Positions 12,461 through 13,811 of a stretch of DNA of 13,811 bases are shown here, piece by piece. The notes beneath the pieces are model-generated. The model was not told where the DNA came from, searched no databases, and saw only the letters and a list, made by a program, of their open reading frames with translations. This DNA is from JAZDEL01 sp043820655 (GTDB lineage Archaea; Iainarchaeota; Iainarchaeia; Iainarchaeales; JAZDEL01). Made by a program: the position numbers and the translations under genes. Location: positions 1 to 13,811 of the forward strand of contig JBDRDO010000062.1 in assembly GCA_043820655.1 (NCBI GenBank). Direction: 5' to 3'. Within the stretch, counting starts at the first letter, position 1. Each line of letters opens with the position of its first letter.

Positions 12461-12577
12461 GCCCCGATAGTGTAGCCCGGTCAGGGAGATTAGTTCAATT
12501 AATTTTGATGTTAATTTCCGCCGATAGCACAGTGGCCTTTCAAGCCGTTAACCCGGGTTCGAATCCCGGTCGGGGCA
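12461..12577 (+). tRNA. tRNA-Glu (anticodon UUC) with an intron in the D-loop
   Basis: The acceptor stem GCCCCGA (12461-12467) pairs perfectly with TCGGGGC (12570-12576); A12577 is the discriminator and CCA is not encoded. The D stem is GTGT (12470-12473) with GCAC (12527-12530). The anticodon stem is GTGGC/GCCGT around the loop CTTTCAA (12537-12543), anticodon TTC at 12539-12541. The variable loop is TAAC. The T arm is CCGGG-TTCGAAT-CCCGG (12553-12569). Read straight through, the D-loop would be 53 nt. Removing 12484-12525 leaves a 75-nt tRNA whose D-loop reads AGCCCGGTCAA, the usual archaeal tRNA-Glu form. Exons are 12461-12483 and 12526-12577. The junctions form a bulge-helix-bulge. Confidence 0.9.
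12484..12525 (+). other. 42-nt archaeal tRNA intron at a non-canonical D-loop position
   Basis: CGGT (12478-12481, exon 1) pairs with GCCG (12520-12523, intron) as the four-base-pair central helix. The three-base bulges are C-A-G (12482-12484) and A-T-A (12524-12526). Cutting each bulge after its second base, as the archaeal splicing endonuclease does, gives exactly the exon ends predicted independently from the tRNA-Glu consensus. The intron itself folds into a long hairpin: 12485-12494 with 12510-12519 (ten pairs including G-U) and 12495-12498 with 12505-12508, one bulged T, loop TTAATT. The outer helix is the D stem, separated by four exon bases, so the motif is slightly relaxed. Confidence 0.82.
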
Positions 12578-12580
12578 AGT

Positions 12581-12598
12581 TTCACTTTTTATAGTGAA
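12581..12598 (+). terminator. Hairpin/oligo-T terminator between tRNA-Glu and the convergent fic gene
   Basis: TTCACT (12581-12586) and AGTGAA (12593-12598) form a perfect six-pair stem whose loop carries the T run that would stop the tRNA transcript. Its symmetry could also serve the fic transcript arriving from the other side, which ends at 12612. Confidence 0.5.
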
Positions 12599-12611
12599 TT
12601 CGGGCTTAATT

Positions 12612-13574
12612 TCATGCATGGCGGTTCTTTTTCCGCTTCCTTAGTTGCCTGTAATTCTCATTTATCTGCGCAGCCAAGAATTTTGTGAATGCCTCATATT
12701 TCCCATAGTGCCCCTGTTCCTGCGTCTTGAAGTATTCGTCCCTTTTCTTTGCGGGGATGTTTGTAAACGGGAAGCCGTTTGCCTGCAGTATGTAGTTAAG
12801 CAGCAGCCTCGCAATCCTGCCGTTCCCGTCCGCGAAAGGATGTATTGTCGTGAGCCTGCAGTGGATTTTCGCTGCCAGCTCGATGACATGAACTCTGTCC
12901 TTTTCCTTTTCATATTCCGCGAACATTTTTTTAATCAGCCCCGGCACTGCTTCCTTCTCCGGAAATTCAAATTCGCTTGTCCTTATCTCAACATTCACAG
13001 GCCGCCAGATTCCCTTGTACTTATCGTAGTCAGGTATCTTATTCAGCAGTATGAGGTGCAACTGTAAAACCATTACTTCATCAAGCTTCCTGCCTGCCTT
13101 GAGGTACTTGTCATGCCTCTCAAGGCATTTCTCCATGTTCAAAACCTCGAGGCGCTCCCTGTCACTCCCGATTGTTTCATTAAGCCGCATTATCCTCTGC
13201 GTTTCATCAAGTGTCAGGGTGCTGCCCTCTATTGCATTTGTGTTTGCGATGAATTTCTCCCTCTCTCTTTCAAGCCACTCCTCCTTCTGTTTTGCGCTAA
13301 GGCTGGCGAGGAATTCCGCGGTTTCCTGCTTTATCCTTTCCAGGGATTTCGCTGCCGCAACATTTATGAATTTCGTACCCGGCTTTACAAGCTCCTGCCT
13401 GTAATACTTTTTTATCCTCTTTTCCAGCTTTTTTTCCGACTTCGCCAGTTCCTTTGCCGGGGGCTTCTCCCTGCCGAGGTATATTGAAAAGCCCTTTATC
13501 CTTTTGCCTATTCTGACAGGCTTCTCAAGGTAATAGTAATATTTGCCCTTGACCTTCCTTTTCACAACCGCCAT
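12612..13574 (-). CDS. Fic-domain protein (probable protein AMP-transferase)
   Basis: 320 residues from the ATG at 13574. The Fic core HPFADGNGRIAR is at 245-256, with catalytic His245 and the acidic Asp249 and GNGR needed for Mg-nucleotide binding; such enzymes move AMP (less often other phosphate groups) to hydroxyl side chains of target proteins. An upstream helix carries TNAIEG (112-117), which fits the autoinhibitory [S/T]xxxE[G/N] motif with Glu116, so this is a class II Fic that restrains itself. The N-terminal 40 residues (KGKYYYYLEK, FSIYLGRE) form a basic beta hairpin, followed by a charged helical region. The predicted TTG-started extension to 13586 is rejected because the TATA box lies 27-28 nt from 13574. 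No antitoxin gene is adjacent. The target is unknown. Confidence 0.9.
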   Translation of the reverse strand: MAVVKRKVKGKYYYYLEKPVRIGKRIKGFSIYLGREKPPAKELAKSEKKLEKRIKKYYRQELVKPGTKFINVAAAKSLERIKQETAEFLASLSAKQKEEWLEREREKFIANTNAIEGSTLTLDETQRIMRLNETIGSDRERLEVLNMEKCLERHDKYLKAGRKLDEVMVLQLHLILLNKIPDYDKYKGIWRPVNVEIRTSEFEFPEKEAVPGLIKKMFAEYEKEKDRVHVIELAAKIHCRLTTIHPFADGNGRIARLLLNYILQANGFPFTNIPAKKRDEYFKTQEQGHYGKYEAFTKFLAAQINENYRQLRKRKKNRHA

Positions 13575-13578
13575 GTAA

Positions 13579-13656
13579 GTTATCAATACAGCAAATGTTT
13601 AAAAATGTATTGATAACGTTATCAATACAAAAAATATCCAGAATTGTATTTATAAC
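13579..13656. promoter_or_regulatory. Four-copy symmetric operator around the fic promoter
   Basis: The 12-bp element GTTATCAATACA occurs at 13579-13590, inverted at 13606-13617, direct at 13618-13629 and inverted with one mismatch (TGTATTTATAAC) at 13645-13656. The inner two copies abut as a perfect 24-bp palindrome (13606-13629). The two gaps (13591-13605 and 13630-13644) are both exactly 15 bp, so the array is two tandem units of half-site, 15 bp, inverted half-site. The fic TATA box sits in the first gap. This is a clear sign of cooperative repressor binding; the binding protein is not identified in the window. Confidence 0.8.
13597..13606 (-). promoter_or_regulatory. TATA box of fic
   Basis: The minus strand reads ATTTTTAAAC. 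The centre is 27-28 nt upstream of the ATG at 13574, so the transcript should be leaderless. The box lies between operator copies one and two and would be covered by a repressor bound to them. Confidence 0.55.
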
Positions 13657-13661
13657 TCCGC

Positions 13662-13675
13662 ATTGCATAAGCAAT
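13662..13675. repeat. Short perfect hairpin ATTGC-ATAA-GCAAT
   Basis: A five-pair stem with a four-base loop between the fic operator and the possible gene end at 13758. It could mark the 3' end of the minus-strand gene entering from the right, but no T run follows on that strand. Confidence 0.3.
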
Positions 13676-13681
13676 CCTGCC

Positions 13682-13721
13682 CGCGCCGAAACATGCGCAA
13701 TCCCTTGGCGCGTGCCTTTTT
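13682..13721 (+). ncRNA. Possible small transcript: stem-loop followed by T run
   Basis: CGCGCCGA (13682-13689) pairs with TTGGCGCG (13705-13712) as an eight-pair stem including one G-U, and TTTTT follows at 13717-13721. A TATA-like TTTATAA at 13649-13655, inside operator copy four, would start transcription near 13678 on this strand. That would give an RNA of about 45 nt, or up to the next T run at 13738-13743. There is no coding potential and no known RNA family is recognised. It may simply be a terminator or chance structure. Confidence 0.25.
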
Positions 13722-13757
13722 ACCGTGAGCAGACTAATTTTTTCAGGGGGCGGGCTA

Positions 13758-13811
13758 TTACATCTCCCGTCTCGGCTTGTAAACCTTAAAGTAAGCAAAA
13801 GCCAGCACCGC
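13758..13811 (-). CDS. Possible C-terminus of an unidentified protein (5'-partial)
   Basis: The minus-strand frame from the window edge reads AVLAFAYFKVYKPRREM and ends in TAA at 13758-13760. A hydrophobic, aromatic stretch followed by a basic tail looks like the end of a last membrane helix with its cytoplasmic tail, which would place a membrane protein gene upstream of fic in the same direction. Seventeen residues are too few for a family call, and a second minus-strand frame is also open here. Confidence 0.35.
   Translation of the reverse strand, partial: AVLAFAYFKVYKPRREM

Noticed and set aside
12515..12577. A second, overlapping tRNA beginning near the intron end
   Set aside because: The sequence from about 12518 resembles a tRNA 5' end, but the acceptor would have mismatches at two positions and no D arm can be formed. 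One tRNA with an intron explains all the pairing.
13575..13586. TTG start extending the Fic protein by four residues
   Set aside because: It lies inside the first operator copy, and the TATA spacing points to the ATG at 13574.
13595..13789. Plus-strand 64-residue frame after fic
   Set aside because: It starts inside the operator palindrome and has a composition unlike the neighbouring proteins. It has no ribosome-binding site and no recognisable motif, so it was not accepted as an antitoxin.
1..13811. CRISPR arrays, insertion sequences or prophage genes
   Set aside because: No regularly spaced repeats, transposase motifs or terminal inverted repeats were seen. The only repeat arrays are the two operator regions.

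Overview
The window is archaeal. Three lines of evidence support this: a digeranylgeranylglyceryl-phosphate synthase of the UbiA family (ether-lipid synthesis), ribosomal protein eL40, and a tRNA-Glu gene split by an intron that forms a bulge-helix-bulge motif. Promoters are TATA boxes rather than -35/-10 pairs, and several first genes start about 26-28 nt downstream of the TATA centre, as expected for leaderless mRNAs. The small proteins, tight gene packing and mixed gene content would suit a DPANN-type lineage (for example Diapherotrites or Micrarchaeota). That placement is a guess and I cannot name the species. No stretch longer than 300 bases lacks a gene, and there is no CRISPR array, IS element or rRNA.

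Layout. (1) 1-197 is the tail of an iron-containing alcohol dehydrogenase-like gene; its stop codon overlaps the stop of the next gene. (2) 3154-194 (minus) is an operon of UbiA prenyltransferase, a COG1395-type HTH regulator and a FolC-like Mur ligase. (3) 3858-3211 (minus) is a membrane-anchored, Thr-rich stalk protein. (4) 3967-7597 (plus) is a thiamine operon, thiM-thiE-thiC-thiL, with overlapping or nearly touching genes. It covers pyrimidine synthesis, thiazole-alcohol phosphorylation, coupling and the final kinase step; a ThiD activity and a thiazole synthase must lie elsewhere. (5) 7781-7620 (minus) is a 53-residue eL40 gene. (6) 8461-7856 (minus) is a membrane-anchored winged-helix regulator, divergent from 8567-12409 (plus), a four-gene MacB-type export operon: ATPase, repeat-bearing lipoprotein, secreted multi-domain beta-sandwich protein with a membrane tail, and FtsX/MacB permease. 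The divergent intergenic region carries repeated TAACGGT elements, probably the regulator's operator. (7) 12461-12577 (plus) is tRNA-Glu(UUC) with a 42-nt D-loop intron. (8) 13574-12612 (minus) is a Fic-domain AMP-transferase-like protein. Its promoter is surrounded by four copies of a 12-bp element in a strictly symmetric layout (two copies of half-site, 15 bp, inverted half-site). (9) 13811-13758 (minus) may be the C-terminus of another gene.

The items most worth following up are the non-canonical intron of the tRNA-Glu gene, the symmetric four-site operator at fic with a possible small divergent transcript, and the regulator/exporter module with its conserved-looking operators and unusual repeat lipoprotein.
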